Shown here: positions 36,316 to 45,354 of the stretch, in pieces
How the letters are laid out: the number at the start of each line of letters is the position of its first letter
How positions within the stretch are numbered: the stretch's first letter is position 1
NCBI RefSeq assembly: GCF_900114825.1
Contig: NZ_FOUI01000004.1
Location: 1-64,000, forward strand
Source: Halopseudomonas yangmingensis
GTDB lineage: Bacteria > Pseudomonadota > Gammaproteobacteria > Pseudomonadales > Pseudomonadaceae
DNA length: 64,000 nt
Reading direction: 5' to 3'
Translations under genes and position numbers: made by a program
The notes under the pieces: generated by a model
Databases searched by the model: none
What the model was told of the DNA's origin: nothing
What the model saw: only the letters and a program-made list of their open reading frames with translations

Positions 36316-38319
36316 TCAGTCCGCCTGGTCGCCAATCAGTGCCAGCAGGAAGCTGTATTGCTCGGCCACTTCGCGGATCGCCTGGTAGCGGCCGCTGGCA
36401 CCGGCATGGCCAGCGTCCATCAGGGTGCGTAGCAGCAGCGGCTGCGTATCCAGTTTCAGTTCCCGCAGGCGCGCCACCCACTTGGCGGCTTCCCAGTACT
36501 GGACCCGCACGTCGTGGTAACCGGCGCTGACATACAGCGCCGGGTAGTGCTGTGCGGCGACATTGTCGAACGGCGAGTAGCCGCGGATGCGCGCGGCGGC
36601 GGCAGGATCGGACGGATCACCCCATTCCTCGTATTCGCCAATGGTCAGTGGCAGTGACGGGTTGTTCATGGTGTTCCAGACATCGACAAAGGGCACCTCG
36701 GCGATGGCTGCGGCAAACAGCTCCGGGCGCCGGTTGAGCACGCAGCCGATCAGCAGCCCGCCAGCACTGCCTCCGGAAATCACCAGCTGGCTGGACGTGC
36801 TCAGGCCTTCGGCGAGCAACTGCTCGGCACAGGCGATAAAGTCGCCAAAGCTGTTTTCCTTGTGTTCCAGCTTGCCGTCCAGATACCACTGCTCGCCCAT
36901 GTCGGCGCCGCCGCGCACATGGGCGATGGCAAAGATCCAGCCGCGCTCCAGCAATGACAGCCGGGCATGCGAGAACCAGGGGTCAAGGCTGGCCCCGTAG
37001 GCACCATAGCCATACAGGTAGAGTGGCGCCGGGGCGTTGAAGCTGGCATGCCGGCCGACCAGACTGATGGGTACGCGGCTGCCGTCACTGGCCGTCGCCC
37101 AGCGCCGCTCGACACGGTAGTCTGCGGCGTTGAACGGGCCCTCCACCGGGGTTTCGCGCAGCACCTGCTGGCTGCCGTCAGCCAGTTGCAGGGCACGGAT
37201 CTGTGCCGGCCGATTGAGCGACTCGTAGCGCAGTCGCAGGCGGTCGCTGTGGTATTCCTCGCCAGCCTCCAGACTCAGGCTGTAAACGCTGTCCGGCATG
37301 GTTACGGGGTAGCTGTTGCCGGACTGTGGACGCACCTCCAGCTGTATCAGTCCCTGATCGCGGTAGCACAGTACCAGTGCCTGCTGTTGCACATGGAAAT
37401 CTTCCAGGGTGCGCTGCGGGTCCTGCTCGACCAGCAACTGCCAGTTGGCCGGAGCGCATCCGGCCGGATCGCAACGGTACAGACAGAAGTTGCTGCCGCG
37501 GTCATTACTGCGGATCAGCAGCCCCTGTGGGCCGTGGTCGACATGGTATTCATGGCCGCTGCGGCGGGTCGCCAGCACGTGCCAGCTGGCATCCGGCTGA
37601 TCGGCCGGCAGCAGGCGAATTTCACTGGTGTTCTTGCTGCTGCTTTCCAGCAGCAGGTAGTGCTCGCTGCTACTGCGCCCACAGCTGAGCAGAAAACGCT
37701 CGTCGCTCTCGTGGTAGACCATGCAGGCGGGTTGGTCGGGGCGCAGGCGCCAGAGGGTGCTGGGCCGACTGGCCTGATCCAGACTGATGGCGAACAGCGT
37801 CCGGTTATCGTTGGCCCAGACCAGCGAGCCGTCCGCCTGTGACAGTGGCAGCTCCCGGGTATGGCCGCTGTCGATTTCCAGCAGATACAGCTGGTAGACC
37901 TCGTCACCCTGACGGTCCAGGCTGTAGGCCAGCCAGCACTGGTCGGGGCTGATGGCCAGATCACCGAGTTGCAGAAAGCCGTCGCCGGCCAGCAGGTTCA
38001 GATCCAGCAGCAGTTGTTCACTGGCGTCGTCGATCTGCAGATTGCCCGGTGCGGTTTGCCGGCAGCGGTACCACAGCGGGTATTCGGCGCCTTCCAGACT
38101 GCGCCGGTAGTACAGCCAGCCGTTGCGCACGCCGGGTAATGACAGGTCGGTTTCACGGATACGTCCGCGAATCTCCTCGAACAGTGCCTGGCGGCGGTCC
38201 TGATGCTGGCTCAGCCAGTCTTCGCACTCGGCATTGCGCTGCTGCAACCAGTCCAGTACCGCTGGATGGTCGCGCTGTTCCAGCCAGCGGTAATCGTCAG
38301 TCTGCGAGTTGTCGGACAT
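36316..38319 (-). CDS. ptrB: Oligopeptidase B (protease II), S9A family
   Basis: Cytosolic serine peptidase that cuts short peptides after Arg or Lys. 667 residues: N-terminal seven-bladed beta-propeller (about 70-400) and C-terminal alpha/beta-hydrolase domain. Catalytic triad visible: Ser518 in SGGSAGGLL, Asp603 in YHDVRVQYWEAAKW, His638 in DAGHAGASGR. The IAHVRGGADMGEQWY block is typical. Start at 38319, with GGAG eight bases upstream; the frame continues to 38373 without support. Single gene, convergent with the RND pump gene (six bases apart). Confidence 0.93.
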   Translation of the reverse strand: MSDNSQTDDYRWLEQRDHPAVLDWLQQRNAECEDWLSQHQDRRQALFEEIRGRIRETDLSLPGVRNGWLYYRRSLEGAEYPLWYRCRQTAPGNLQIDDASEQLLLDLNLLAGDGFLQLGDLAISPDQCWLAYSLDRQGDEVYQLYLLEIDSGHTRELPLSQADGSLVWANDNRTLFAISLDQASRPSTLWRLRPDQPACMVYHESDERFLLSCGRSSSEHYLLLESSSKNTSEIRLLPADQPDASWHVLATRRSGHEYHVDHGPQGLLIRSNDRGSNFCLYRCDPAGCAPANWQLLVEQDPQRTLEDFHVQQQALVLCYRDQGLIQLEVRPQSGNSYPVTMPDSVYSLSLEAGEEYHSDRLRLRYESLNRPAQIRALQLADGSQQVLRETPVEGPFNAADYRVERRWATASDGSRVPISLVGRHASFNAPAPLYLYGYGAYGASLDPWFSHARLSLLERGWIFAIAHVRGGADMGEQWYLDGKLEHKENSFGDFIACAEQLLAEGLSTSSQLVISGGSAGGLLIGCVLNRRPELFAAAIAEVPFVDVWNTMNNPSLPLTIGEYEEWGDPSDPAAAARIRGYSPFDNVAAQHYPALYVSAGYHDVRVQYWEAAKWVARLRELKLDTQPLLLRTLMDAGHAGASGRYQAIREVAEQYSFLLALIGDQAD

Positions 38320-38390
38320 GGCGGGTCTCCGGAAGCAAAAGCCGCTATTATAGGCACCGCTCAATGGCCCCATGGGATGGAATTACCGGC

Positions 38391-38762
38391 ATGTTCAATG
38401 AATCCGAATACCAGACAGTTTGGCTGATCTATCTGGCGGCGGCGGCGGTCGGCTGGCTGGTGTGGTGGAAGATGACCCGCTGGATTGGCTGGTGGTTCGT
38501 TCGTGAGCCGCTGCAGTTGCTGATGGCGGTCCTGCTGTTCACCCCGGCTGCGGTAGAGCAACTCAAGGCCGAGCAGGCGCCGGCAGTAATCATCTGGGTA
38601 CTGGATACCCTGTTTGGCACAGGGGATAACCAGGGACGGATGCTGGCTGAACTGGCGCTGGTGGCCAGTATTGTCATGGCCGCCTGGGTGGCCTTTGCCT
38701 GTTTGCGGCTTGCCTGGCGGCAATGGCGCCGCCAGACTGGAGAGCAGACAGATCCTGCGTGA
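38391..38762 (+). CDS. Small membrane protein of unknown function
   Basis: 123-residue protein with about three membrane segments (YQTVWLIYLAAAAVGWLVWW near the start; LQLLMAVLLFTPAAV near 40-55; LALVASIVMAAWVAFACLRLAW near 88-110) and a basic C-terminal tail. I recall similar short proteins in other pseudomonads but no function. It lies divergent from ptrB and tail to tail with a TetR gene: its TGA (38760-38762) is immediately followed by the complement of the neighbour's stop, giving TGATCA with zero gap. Start chosen at 38391, the ATG that begins MFNESEYQTVW; upstream frame is a ptrB shadow. Confidence 0.7.
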   Translation: MFNESEYQTVWLIYLAAAAVGWLVWWKMTRWIGWWFVREPLQLLMAVLLFTPAAVEQLKAEQAPAVIIWVLDTLFGTGDNQGRMLAELALVASIVMAAWVAFACLRLAWRQWRRQTGEQTDPA

Positions 38763-39344
38763 TCAGTCTTCCTGGCGCTGTTCGTAGAGCTTGCGCGCCA
38801 GACGCATGATTTCTTCCTGAAATTCGCTGCGCTGGGTTTCGCTCATCGGACAGATGCCGATTTGCTCAAACAGGCGATAGCCGCGTACCGAAAAGAACAG
38901 GATGCTGGCCTGGGCCAGACCCAGCGGCGAGTTGGCAAGGATGCTGAAAAGCCCCTCCACGTCGTCCGAGGTGGTTTGCAGCAGCGCAGGGTTACTGGCG
39001 GCAGCAGCCAGAATGGCCGAGTCGAGGTTTTTCTCCTCGCTGGATTCGCTCAGGTTGCTCAGCAGCAGTGCCTTGAATTCGCGCATGGGTTCGTCGGGCA
39101 ACACGCTTTCATAGGCTCTCCAACGGATACGGAAGCGCTCGAGGCGGTGTTCAATCATTGCGCTGAGCAAGGCTTCGCGGCTGGGGAACAGGGTGTTCAG
39201 CGTGTCGGTATCGACCTCGCTACGTTCCGCCAGAATCTCGAAAGTGAGCTGTGAAGCGCCCAGCTCGCTAACGATGGCCTCCGCGGCGCGGAAAATCTTT
39301 ACCTTTAGCGAGTCGGTTGCCTTTTGTGTCGCGTTGCTGTCCAC
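38763..39344 (-). CDS. TetR-family transcriptional regulator
   Basis: 193-residue regulator. N-terminal helix-turn-helix (KVKIFRAAEAIVSELGASQLTFEILAERSEVDTDTLNTLFPSREALLSAMIEHRL region, residues 14-67) is TetR-like, though the recognition helix (SEVDTDTLNTLF) is atypical, lacking the usual Tyr-Tyr-His-Phe pattern. The rest is helical with a polar middle (ESSEEKNLDSAILAAAASNPALL). Its stop abuts the convergent membrane-protein gene. The divergent neighbour is the DUF1653 gene. Target and ligand unknown. Confidence 0.8.
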   Translation of the reverse strand: MDSNATQKATDSLKVKIFRAAEAIVSELGASQLTFEILAERSEVDTDTLNTLFPSREALLSAMIEHRLERFRIRWRAYESVLPDEPMREFKALLLSNLSESSEEKNLDSAILAAAASNPALLQTTSDDVEGLFSILANSPLGLAQASILFFSVRGYRLFEQIGICPMSETQRSEFQEEIMRLARKLYEQRQED

Positions 39345-39509
39345 TGCCTGCCTCGTGTTTCTGTCGATTGCTTCTGCCGGTCCTGCCAGCTGTCAGGCCG
39401 GGTCAGATCGGTTCAATGCCGATAGGTTACGATCTATGCTCTCGTCAGGCGAGTGTTTTTTACCGTGAGACGGCGCTTTTGCCGGCTTGCGAATGGGGAG
39501 AACCGAGGC

Positions 39510-39725
39510 ATGCTGAAACCGGGACGCTACCGTCATTACAAAGGGCAGGACTACCAGGTGCTGGGTATTGCACGGCATTCTGAAACTGAAGAGGTGCTGG
39601 TGGTCTATCGTACCCTGTATGGAAATTTTGATCTGTGGGTGCGCCCTCTGGACATGTTTACACAAGACGTAGAGCTTGACGGCGAGCGCTTGCCACGCTT
39701 TACCTTTGTCAGCGAAGACGTGTAG
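39510..39725 (+). CDS. DUF1653 family small protein
   Basis: 71-residue SH3-like small beta protein of unknown function. The characteristic motifs are all present: PGRYRHYKGQDYQVLGIARHSETEE, VVYRTLYGNFDLWVRPLDMF and PRFTFV (each shown within about residues 4-68). DUF1653 proteins are widespread and usually single-domain. ATG at 39510 follows a GGGGAGAACCGAGG region. It precedes topA by about 97 bases and may share its transcript. Confidence 0.85.
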   Translation: MLKPGRYRHYKGQDYQVLGIARHSETEEVLVVYRTLYGNFDLWVRPLDMFTQDVELDGERLPRFTFVSEDV

Positions 39726-39821
39726 GCTCTGATCCCTTTCGCACCCTGACGCCTTTCGCGGCGGCGGCGGCTCGCAGCGCAGCACGCCATCCTTCTGTTA
39801 CTGCAAGGAATCTGTTTATCC

Positions 39822-42437
39822 ATGGGAAAAGCACTGGTCATCGTCGAGTCGCCTGCCAAGGCCAAGACCATCAACAAGTATCTGGGCAACGATTTCATTG
39901 TGAAGTCGAGTATTGGCCATATACGTGACCTGCCGACCAGCGGTAGTGCCAAGACCGAGAGCAAGACCAAGACGCGCAAAACCGCTGACAGTCAGCTGGA
40001 CAAGGCTGCCAAGGCACGGGTGCAACTGGTCAACCGCATGGGCGTCGACCCTGAAAACGGCTGGGCGGCGCGTTACGAGATCCTGCCGGGCAAGGAAAAG
40101 GTGGTTGACGAGCTGAGACGACTGGCCCGCGAGGCGGATACTGTCTATCTGGCTACGGACTTGGACCGTGAAGGGGAGGCGATTGCCTGGCACCTGCGTG
40201 AAAGCATCGGCGGTGACGATAGCCGCTACAAGCGCGTGGTGTTCAATGAAATCACCAAAAAGGCCATTCAGGAAGCTTTCTCGAAACCGGGTGAGCTGGA
40301 TCTGAACCGGGTCAATGCCCAGCAGGCAAGACGCTTTCTTGATCGGGTTGTCGGTTATATGGTGTCGCCGCTGCTCTGGCAAAAAATCGCCCGCGGCCTG
40401 TCCGCCGGACGGGTGCAGTCGGTGGCGGTGAAGCTGATCGTTGATCGCGAGCGGGAAATCCGCGCCTTTGTTCCGGAAGAGTTCTGGGAAGTGCATGCGT
40501 TGCTGGATACGCCCAAGGCCGAGTCGGCGCGTTTTGAAGTTGTCCGCCAGAATGGTCAGGCCTTCCGCCCGGTCAACAAGGCGCAGACCGATGCGGCGCT
40601 GGCACTGCTGGACTCGGCGGCCTACCGTGTCAGCAAGCGTGAAGACAAGCCGACCAGCACGCGCCCCAATGCACCTTTTATTACCTCGACCCTGCAGCAG
40701 GCAGCCAGTACCCGGCTCGGCTTCAGCGTGAAGAAGACCATGATGATGGCCCAGCGTCTGTATGAAGCAGGTTACATCACCTACATGCGTACCGACTCGA
40801 CCAACCTGTCGGCGGACGCCATTGCCATGGCCCGTGGCTATATCGAAAAGACTTTCGGCACTGAATATTTGCCGGAGTCAGCCAACCTGTATTCAAGCAA
40901 AGATGGCGCCCAGGAGGCTCACGAGGCCATCCGCCCCTCTGATGTCAAGCTCAAGGCGACCGATCTCAAAGGCATGGAGCGGGATGCCGAGCGAATGTAT
41001 GAATTGATCTGGCGGCAGTTTGTGGCGTGCCAGATGCCGCCTGCGCGTTATCTGTCCACCAGCATCCTGGTTGAGGCAGGTACCTTTGAGCTGCGCGCGA
41101 AAGGGCGCATATTGCAGTTTGACGGTTACACCCGTGTCATGCCGCCGCAAGGGAAGGGCAGTGAGGATGAGGTGTTGCCGGATATCCAGGTTGGTAACGA
41201 CCTGACCCTGAAGCAGCTTGAACCAAAACAGCACTTCACCAAGCCGCCGGCACGTTACTCCGAAGCCAGTCTGGTCAAGGAGCTTGAAAAGCGCGGTATC
41301 GGTCGGCCATCGACCTACGCAGCTATTATTTCTACCATCCAGGAACGGGGGTATGTGGCCCTGAACAACCGGCGTTTCTACGCCGAAAAGATGGGCGATA
41401 TTGTTACTGACCGGCTCAGTGAGAGCTTTCCCAACCTGATGGACTACAGCTTCACCGCGAACATGGAAGAGTCGCTGGACGAGGTGGCGCAGGGGCAGGT
41501 GCCATGGAAGCGGGTATTGGACAATTTCTACGACGATTTCAAGCGCAAGCTGGAAACTGCGGGCGCCAGCGGTGACGCTGTCGGCATGCGTGCCAATCAG
41601 CCGACCCTGACCGATATTCCCTGTCAGGACTGTGGTCGGCCGATGATGATTCGTACTGCATCAACCGGCGTATTTCTGGGTTGTTCGGGGTATGCACTGC
41701 CACCCAAGGAGCGTTGCAAGGCCACGGTAAACCTGGTGCCCGGGAACGAGGTGGCCGAGGACGATGATGAGGGTGAGTCACGGGTGTTGCGCAGCCGTCG
41801 TCGTTGCCAGCTGTGCGGGACGGCGATGGACAGCTATCTGGTTGATGACCGGCGCAAGCTGCATGTGTGCGGCAACAATCCGGATTGCAACGGCTTCGAG
41901 ATCGAAGAGGGGCAGTTCAAGCTCAAGGGCTATGATGGTCCGACGCTTGAATGTGACAAGTGTGGCAGTGAGATGCAGTTGAAGACCGGGCGTTTCGGCA
42001 AGTATTTCGGCTGCACCAACAGTGCCTGCAAAAACACCCGGAAGCTGTTGAAAAACGGTGAGGCTGCTCCACCCAAGATGGATCCTGTGCGCATGCCCGA
42101 GTTGCGCTGCGAGAAGGTGGATGATGTCTATGTGTTGCGTGACGGTGCGTCCGGACTCTTTCTGGCTGCCAGTCAGTTCCCCAAGAACCGTGAAACCCGA
42201 GCGCCGCTGGTGGCTGAGTTGCTGCCGCACCAGGCTGAGATAGATCCCAAACACCATTACCTGTTCGACGCGCCGGTAAAGGACCCTGATGGTCTGCCCA
42301 CCGTGATTCGCTTCAGTCGCAAGACCCGTGAGCAGTATGTTCAGAGCGAGGTAGACGGCAAGCCTACCGGGTGGAGGGCCTTCTATGACGGCAAGCAGTG
42401 GGTGGTGGACGATGGTCGTGGCAAAGGCAAGCGCTGA
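39822..42437 (+). CDS. topA: DNA topoisomerase I (type IA)
   Basis: Relaxes negatively supercoiled DNA. 871 residues: TOPRIM domain ([17 protein letters not shown], residues 1-17, and the acidic DLDREGE, 113-119), the cleavage domain with active-site Tyr321 in [13 protein letters not shown], and a C-terminal region with three Cys4-type zinc fingers (CQDCG, CQLCG and CDKCG near residues 605-730) followed by a basic tail. Length and domain order agree with the Pseudomonas enzyme. AAGGA precedes the ATG at 39822 by 12 bases. It heads the conserved run that leads to the lexA region. Confidence 0.97.
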   Translation: MGKALVIVESPAKAKTINKYLGNDFIVKSSIGHIRDLPTSGSAKTESKTKTRKTADSQLDKAAKARVQLVNRMGVDPENGWAARYEILPGKEKVVDELRRLAREADTVYLATDLDREGEAIAWHLRESIGGDDSRYKRVVFNEITKKAIQEAFSKPGELDLNRVNAQQARRFLDRVVGYMVSPLLWQKIARGLSAGRVQSVAVKLIVDREREIRAFVPEEFWEVHALLDTPKAESARFEVVRQNGQAFRPVNKAQTDAALALLDSAAYRVSKREDKPTSTRPNAPFITSTLQQAASTRLGFSVKKTMMMAQRLYEAGYITYMRTDSTNLSADAIAMARGYIEKTFGTEYLPESANLYSSKDGAQEAHEAIRPSDVKLKATDLKGMERDAERMYELIWRQFVACQMPPARYLSTSILVEAGTFELRAKGRILQFDGYTRVMPPQGKGSEDEVLPDIQVGNDLTLKQLEPKQHFTKPPARYSEASLVKELEKRGIGRPSTYAAIISTIQERGYVALNNRRFYAEKMGDIVTDRLSESFPNLMDYSFTANMEESLDEVAQGQVPWKRVLDNFYDDFKRKLETAGASGDAVGMRANQPTLTDIPCQDCGRPMMIRTASTGVFLGCSGYALPPKERCKATVNLVPGNEVAEDDDEGESRVLRSRRRCQLCGTAMDSYLVDDRRKLHVCGNNPDCNGFEIEEGQFKLKGYDGPTLECDKCGSEMQLKTGRFGKYFGCTNSACKNTRKLLKNGEAAPPKMDPVRMPELRCEKVDDVYVLRDGASGLFLAASQFPKNRETRAPLVAELLPHQAEIDPKHHYLFDAPVKDPDGLPTVIRFSRKTREQYVQSEVDGKPTGWRAFYDGKQWVVDDGRGKGKR

Positions 42438-42448
42438 GATAATCGCAT

Positions 42449-42946
42449 ATGGCTAATGAAGTCTACACCCGCACCAATCAGGCTCTTCAGTTTGCCCGCT
42501 GGGCGTTGCAATCCTGGCAGGCGGCTGTGGATGACCAGGCGCTGGATGCCCTGACACGGCAACGCTACCACCGTGAGCATGTGCTGTTGCATCTGCAGCG
42601 CACCTTGCTCGGACTGCTTCACGAGGTGGGTGAACGTTACCGCTGGCCCTTGCTGGAAGCGCGGATTCCGGAGCAGGTGCTGGTCGTTTCCAACCTTGAG
42701 CGTTATCCCTGCGCCGAGCTTGGGGAGCTGATTGAGCTTGCCGGCAGACCGGACAGCTGGCTGTCGTTGATGCTGTCTGCCTGGCAGCAGCTGTCAGCTG
42801 CGCCGCGCGAGGTTGCTGACAGTTCAAGCCAATTGCTTGCTAGCACGGCCGTTTCTGCGAGTTGGGAGACGGCGGCGGCAGAGCAGTGCATAGCCGGGTT
42901 GTCCGACTGCATCAACCGATTTCGCAGTGGCATGCAGGAGTGGTGA
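42449..42946 (+). CDS. DUF6586 family protein (conserved next to topA)
   Basis: 165-residue cytosolic, largely helical protein found directly after topA in pseudomonads (P. aeruginosa PA3010 position). Motifs: NEVYTRTNQALQFARWALQSWQ at the start and LVVSNLERYPCAELGELIELA near residues 78-98. Function unknown. It starts 11 bases after the topA stop, so co-transcription is likely. The second half is serine/alanine-rich. Confidence 0.75.
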   Translation: MANEVYTRTNQALQFARWALQSWQAAVDDQALDALTRQRYHREHVLLHLQRTLLGLLHEVGERYRWPLLEARIPEQVLVVSNLERYPCAELGELIELAGRPDSWLSLMLSAWQQLSAAPREVADSSSQLLASTAVSASWETAAAEQCIAGLSDCINRFRSGMQEW

Positions 42947-43016
42947 TTCGGTACTGAAAGCCTGTCAGGGTATCGCTGTGATACACTACGGTCGTTTTTC
43001 ACAGGAGAATTTGCCG

Positions 43017-43250
43017 ATGCCATCACCTTTTTTGGAAATCATCGAACTGGACGACGGTCGTATTGCCTTGCGCCGCTCCGATGATGATGCCGAGCCGCTG
43101 GTGGTGATCGAGTTTTCCCACGAGGCGCAGGATTTTTTGCAAGGCCAGCACGTTGAAGTCGCCAAGGTCATGATCAGTAGCGGTATGCAGATGGTCGGCC
43201 AGATCATGGATGGCGAGCAATCAGTGCCCGAGGGGCGCGTATTGCACTGA
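43017..43250 (+). CDS. Small conserved acidic protein (PA3009-like)
   Basis: 77-residue acidic protein of unknown function, conserved at this place between topA and sulA. The sequence MPSPFLEIIELDDGRIALRR and a methionine-rich C-terminal part (VMISSGMQMVGQIMDGEQ) are recognisable. AGGAG lies nine bases before the ATG. A bidirectional terminator follows. A longer frame from 42927 overlaps the previous gene and lacks a ribosome site. Confidence 0.75.
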   Translation: MPSPFLEIIELDDGRIALRRSDDDAEPLVVIEFSHEAQDFLQGQHVEVAKVMISSGMQMVGQIMDGEQSVPEGRVLH

Positions 43251-43276
43251 TGCGTGAATGGTTCAGGAATGTTTGC

Positions 43277-43303
43277 AAAAGGGCCGCCATGTGCGGCCCT
43301 TTT
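43277..43303. terminator. Bidirectional terminator between the small acidic gene and sulA
   Basis: AAAAGGGCCGC / GCGGCCCTTTT with a five-base loop; T-runs on both strands. It ends the rightward topA-side transcript and the leftward lexA-sulA operon. Confidence 0.92.
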
Positions 43304-43308
43304 GTTTG

Positions 43309-43833
43309 TCAGGCGGCGGCTGCGCTTTTGATCACTATGTTCAGGCTGCGGCAGTTGCCACTGTGTGCAGCGATTTCCAGGCTCTGGCGCTGTTCGATAC
43401 ACAGTTCAAGCCAACTGATCAGGGTGTGACTGAGACCGCTGGCCAGCAATTCCAGGCACAGAGCACAGGTATTCATTCCGGGCTTGCTGCGGATTATTCT
43501 CAGCTGGCGGCCGTCAAGACCGGCATTGCGTAGCCAGCGCAGATCCAGGCTGGCCGGCGGGTCGAGAAGGGTCAGCCAGCGGCGTTCGTGACTGTGACTG
43601 AGTTCGCGCAGCAGTGGTGCCAGCCACAGTTGGCAACCGCTACCGGCATCCGACAGGCTGACTTCGCTGAAACCTGCCGCCACACACTCTGCTGTCGTGG
43701 AATCATCAGGCCAGTCCATTGTGCGCAGGGAGTCCCTGTGTGGATCGAGGCGGGTGCGCTGGCAAGCACGCAGGGCGTTTTCACGAAGCTCATCCAGTTG
43801 CAAGGGGTACTGTCGGGCACTTACTGCGGCCAT
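43309..43833 (-). CDS. sulA: SOS cell-division inhibitor SulA
   Basis: Expected to block FtsZ polymerisation during DNA damage. 174 residues, located 14 bases downstream of lexA on the same strand, the conserved Pseudomonas arrangement (lexA-sulA). The core resembles the SulA fold: SDAGSGCQLWLAPLLRELSHSHERRWLTLLDPP (near 60-95) and LRIIRSKPGMNTCALCLELLASGLSHTLISWL (near 110-142) correspond to the divergent RecA-like SulA domain. Sequence identity between SulA proteins is low, so part of the call rests on position. Transcribed from the LexA-controlled promoter at 44.5 kb. Confidence 0.88.
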   Translation of the reverse strand: MAAVSARQYPLQLDELRENALRACQRTRLDPHRDSLRTMDWPDDSTTAECVAAGFSEVSLSDAGSGCQLWLAPLLRELSHSHERRWLTLLDPPASLDLRWLRNAGLDGRQLRIIRSKPGMNTCALCLELLASGLSHTLISWLELCIEQRQSLEIAAHSGNCRSLNIVIKSAAAA

Positions 43834-43847
43834 GTTGCTCTCCTCGG

Positions 43848-44453
43848 TCAGCGGCGGATGACACCAACGCTCAATCCTTCAATGGTCAATTCCTGCTCGC
43901 CAAGATCAACTTCGATCGGGGCGAAATCCGGATTTTCGGCTATCAACGACACTTTCCGGCCCTGTTTCTGAAAGCGCTTGACGGTAACTTCCTCGCCGAT
44001 GCGCGCGACTACTATCTGCCCGTTGCGAGCCTCACTGGTACGGTGCACTGCCAGCAGGTCGCCATCAAGGATGCCGATGTCCTTCATACTCATGCCGCGT
44101 ACCCGCAACAGGTAATCGGCACGTGGGCGAAAGGTGTTCGGGTCTATCCGGCAATGATCTTCTATGTTTTCCAGCGCCATAATCGGCGAGCCGGCGGCGA
44201 CCTGGCCAATCACGGGCAACTGGTCGTCCTGCTCTTCGGTGGCGTCCGGCAGGCGGATGCCGCGAGAGGCACCGGGTATCATCTCGATGGCACCCTTGCG
44301 GGCCAGTGCGCGCAAGTGGTCTTCGGCCGCGTTGGGCGAGCGGAAGCCGAGCTCGCGGGCAATGTCGACGCGGGTCGGCGGATAGCCATTGCTGAGGCTG
44401 TACTGACGAATGAAGTCCAGAACCTGCTGCTGTCGTGCGGTGAGCTTCTGCAT
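43848..44453 (-). CDS. lexA: LexA repressor
   Basis: SOS master repressor, self-cleaving when RecA is active. 201 residues: winged helix-turn-helix ([20 protein letters not shown]..., residues 1-65), then the latent protease domain with the Ala87-Gly88 cleavage bond (QVAAGSPI), Ser122 nucleophile (RGMSMKD) and Lys159 general base (EEVTVKRF). These match E. coli LexA Ala84-Gly85, Ser119, Lys156. Start 44453, which fits the family exactly; the longer frame is non-coding. Autoregulated through two LexA boxes upstream; the operon continues into sulA. Confidence 0.97.
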   Translation of the reverse strand: MQKLTARQQQVLDFIRQYSLSNGYPPTRVDIARELGFRSPNAAEDHLRALARKGAIEMIPGASRGIRLPDATEEQDDQLPVIGQVAAGSPIMALENIEDHCRIDPNTFRPRADYLLRVRGMSMKDIGILDGDLLAVHRTSEARNGQIVVARIGEEVTVKRFQKQGRKVSLIAENPDFAPIEVDLGEQELTIEGLSVGVIRR

Positions 44454-44462
44454 ATCGTTTGC

Positions 44463-44478
44463 CTGCTTTTTTATCCAG
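44463..44478 (-). promoter_or_regulatory. LexA box 2 (promoter-distal, near the lexA start)
   Basis: CTGGATAAAAAAGCAG on the minus strand fits the LexA consensus CTG-N10-CAG with an A/T-rich core. It lies 10 bases upstream of the lexA start codon. Confidence 0.85.
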
Positions 44479-44481
44479 TAT

Positions 44482-44497
44482 CTGTGATTATATACAG
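44482..44497 (-). promoter_or_regulatory. LexA box 1, overlapping the -10 element
   Basis: CTGTATATAATCACAG on the minus strand is a near-perfect LexA box. The -10 (TATAAT, 44487-44492) lies within it, so bound LexA would block RNA polymerase. Confidence 0.93.
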
Positions 44498-44514
44498 CAA
44501 TTGCCTGCTGGCAA
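44487..44514 (-). promoter_or_regulatory. Sigma-70 promoter of lexA-sulA
   Basis: Minus strand TTGCCA (44509-44514), a 16-base spacer and TATAAT (44487-44492) form a strong sigma-70 promoter, embedded in LexA box 1. Confidence 0.8.
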
Positions 44515-44559
44515 GTCCTCCCTTGAGTTTGTTGAATGGGGTTGGCGGATACAATCGGG

Positions 44560-44603
44560 TTGACGGCAAAGTGTTTGAAACGTATGTTTGAAACAATTGT
44601 TTT
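44560..44603 (+). promoter_or_regulatory. psrA promoter with two overlapping PsrA operators
   Basis: TTGACG (44560-44565), a 17-base spacer and TATGTT (44583-44588) form the promoter. Two palindromic PsrA-type boxes of the (G/C)AAAC-N4-GTTT(G/C) class follow one another: GAAACGTATGTTTG (44577-44590) and GAAACAATTGTTTT (44590-44603). The first covers the -10 and the second covers the expected start site, so autorepression by PsrA is predicted, relieved by long-chain acyl effectors. Confidence 0.8.
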
Positions 44604-44619
44604 TAGTGGATGTCTGCCA

Positions 44620-45309
44620 ATGGCCCAGTCTGAAACCGTAGAACGCATTCTTGATGTGGCGGAACTTTTGTTTGCCGAGAAGGGGTTTGCTGAAACCTCT
44701 TTGCGGCTTATCACCAGCAAGGCCGGCGTCAATCTGGCTGCGGTGAATTACCATTTCGGATCGAAAAAGGCGCTGATTCAGGCGGTGTTTGTTCGCTTTC
44801 TCGGGCCTTTTGTCAGCAGCCTTGAACAGGAACTTGATCGCCATCAGGCTGCCGGCACCAGTAACCACCTGGGGCTGGAGGAATTGCTGGAGATGTTGGT
44901 CCGGCAGGCGCTGACGGTTAAACCGCGCAGCGGCAATGACTTGTCTACTTTCATGCGGTTGCTTGGTCTGGCCTTCAGCCAGAGTCAGGGCCATTTGCGC
45001 AAGTATCTGGGCGAGGTTTACGGTCGGGTGTTCAACCGTTACATGGCCTTGCTGATGCGGGCTTTGCCAGAACTTCCCCCACACGAGCTGTTCTGGCGAG
45101 TGAATTTCATGCTGGGCAGTGCGGCCTTTACCCTGTCGAGCATGAAGGCTTTGAGGGCTATCGCCGAATCCGAGTTCGGTCAGCAGCCGGGCGTGGATGA
45201 TGTGTTGCGCATGATGGTGCCTTTTCTGGCAGCTGGTGCACATGCCAGTAGCCCGGATGCGGGTACGGCAACATCTGCCGACACGCGCGAGTCGTTCGAG
45301 AGGGTTTGA
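44620..45309 (+). CDS. psrA: TetR-family fatty-acid-responsive regulator PsrA
   Basis: Regulator that senses long-chain fatty acids, represses beta-oxidation genes and its own gene, and activates rpoS in Pseudomonas. 229 residues. The helix-turn-helix region ([57 protein letters not shown], residues 1-56 in parts) is almost identical to P. aeruginosa PsrA as remembered, and the [11 protein letters not shown]-like block ([32 protein letters not shown]) is also retained. The C-terminal 25 residues are variable. The start at 44620 is preferred over an upstream ATG at 44584, which lies within the operators. Confidence 0.96.
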   Translation: MAQSETVERILDVAELLFAEKGFAETSLRLITSKAGVNLAAVNYHFGSKKALIQAVFVRFLGPFVSSLEQELDRHQAAGTSNHLGLEELLEMLVRQALTVKPRSGNDLSTFMRLLGLAFSQSQGHLRKYLGEVYGRVFNRYMALLMRALPELPPHELFWRVNFMLGSAAFTLSSMKALRAIAESEFGQQPGVDDVLRMMVPFLAAGAHASSPDAGTATSADTRESFERV

Positions 45310-45354
45310 TCGCCGGCCTGCTTCGGCTATTGTGTGGCACTTCACGGAGGTGCC

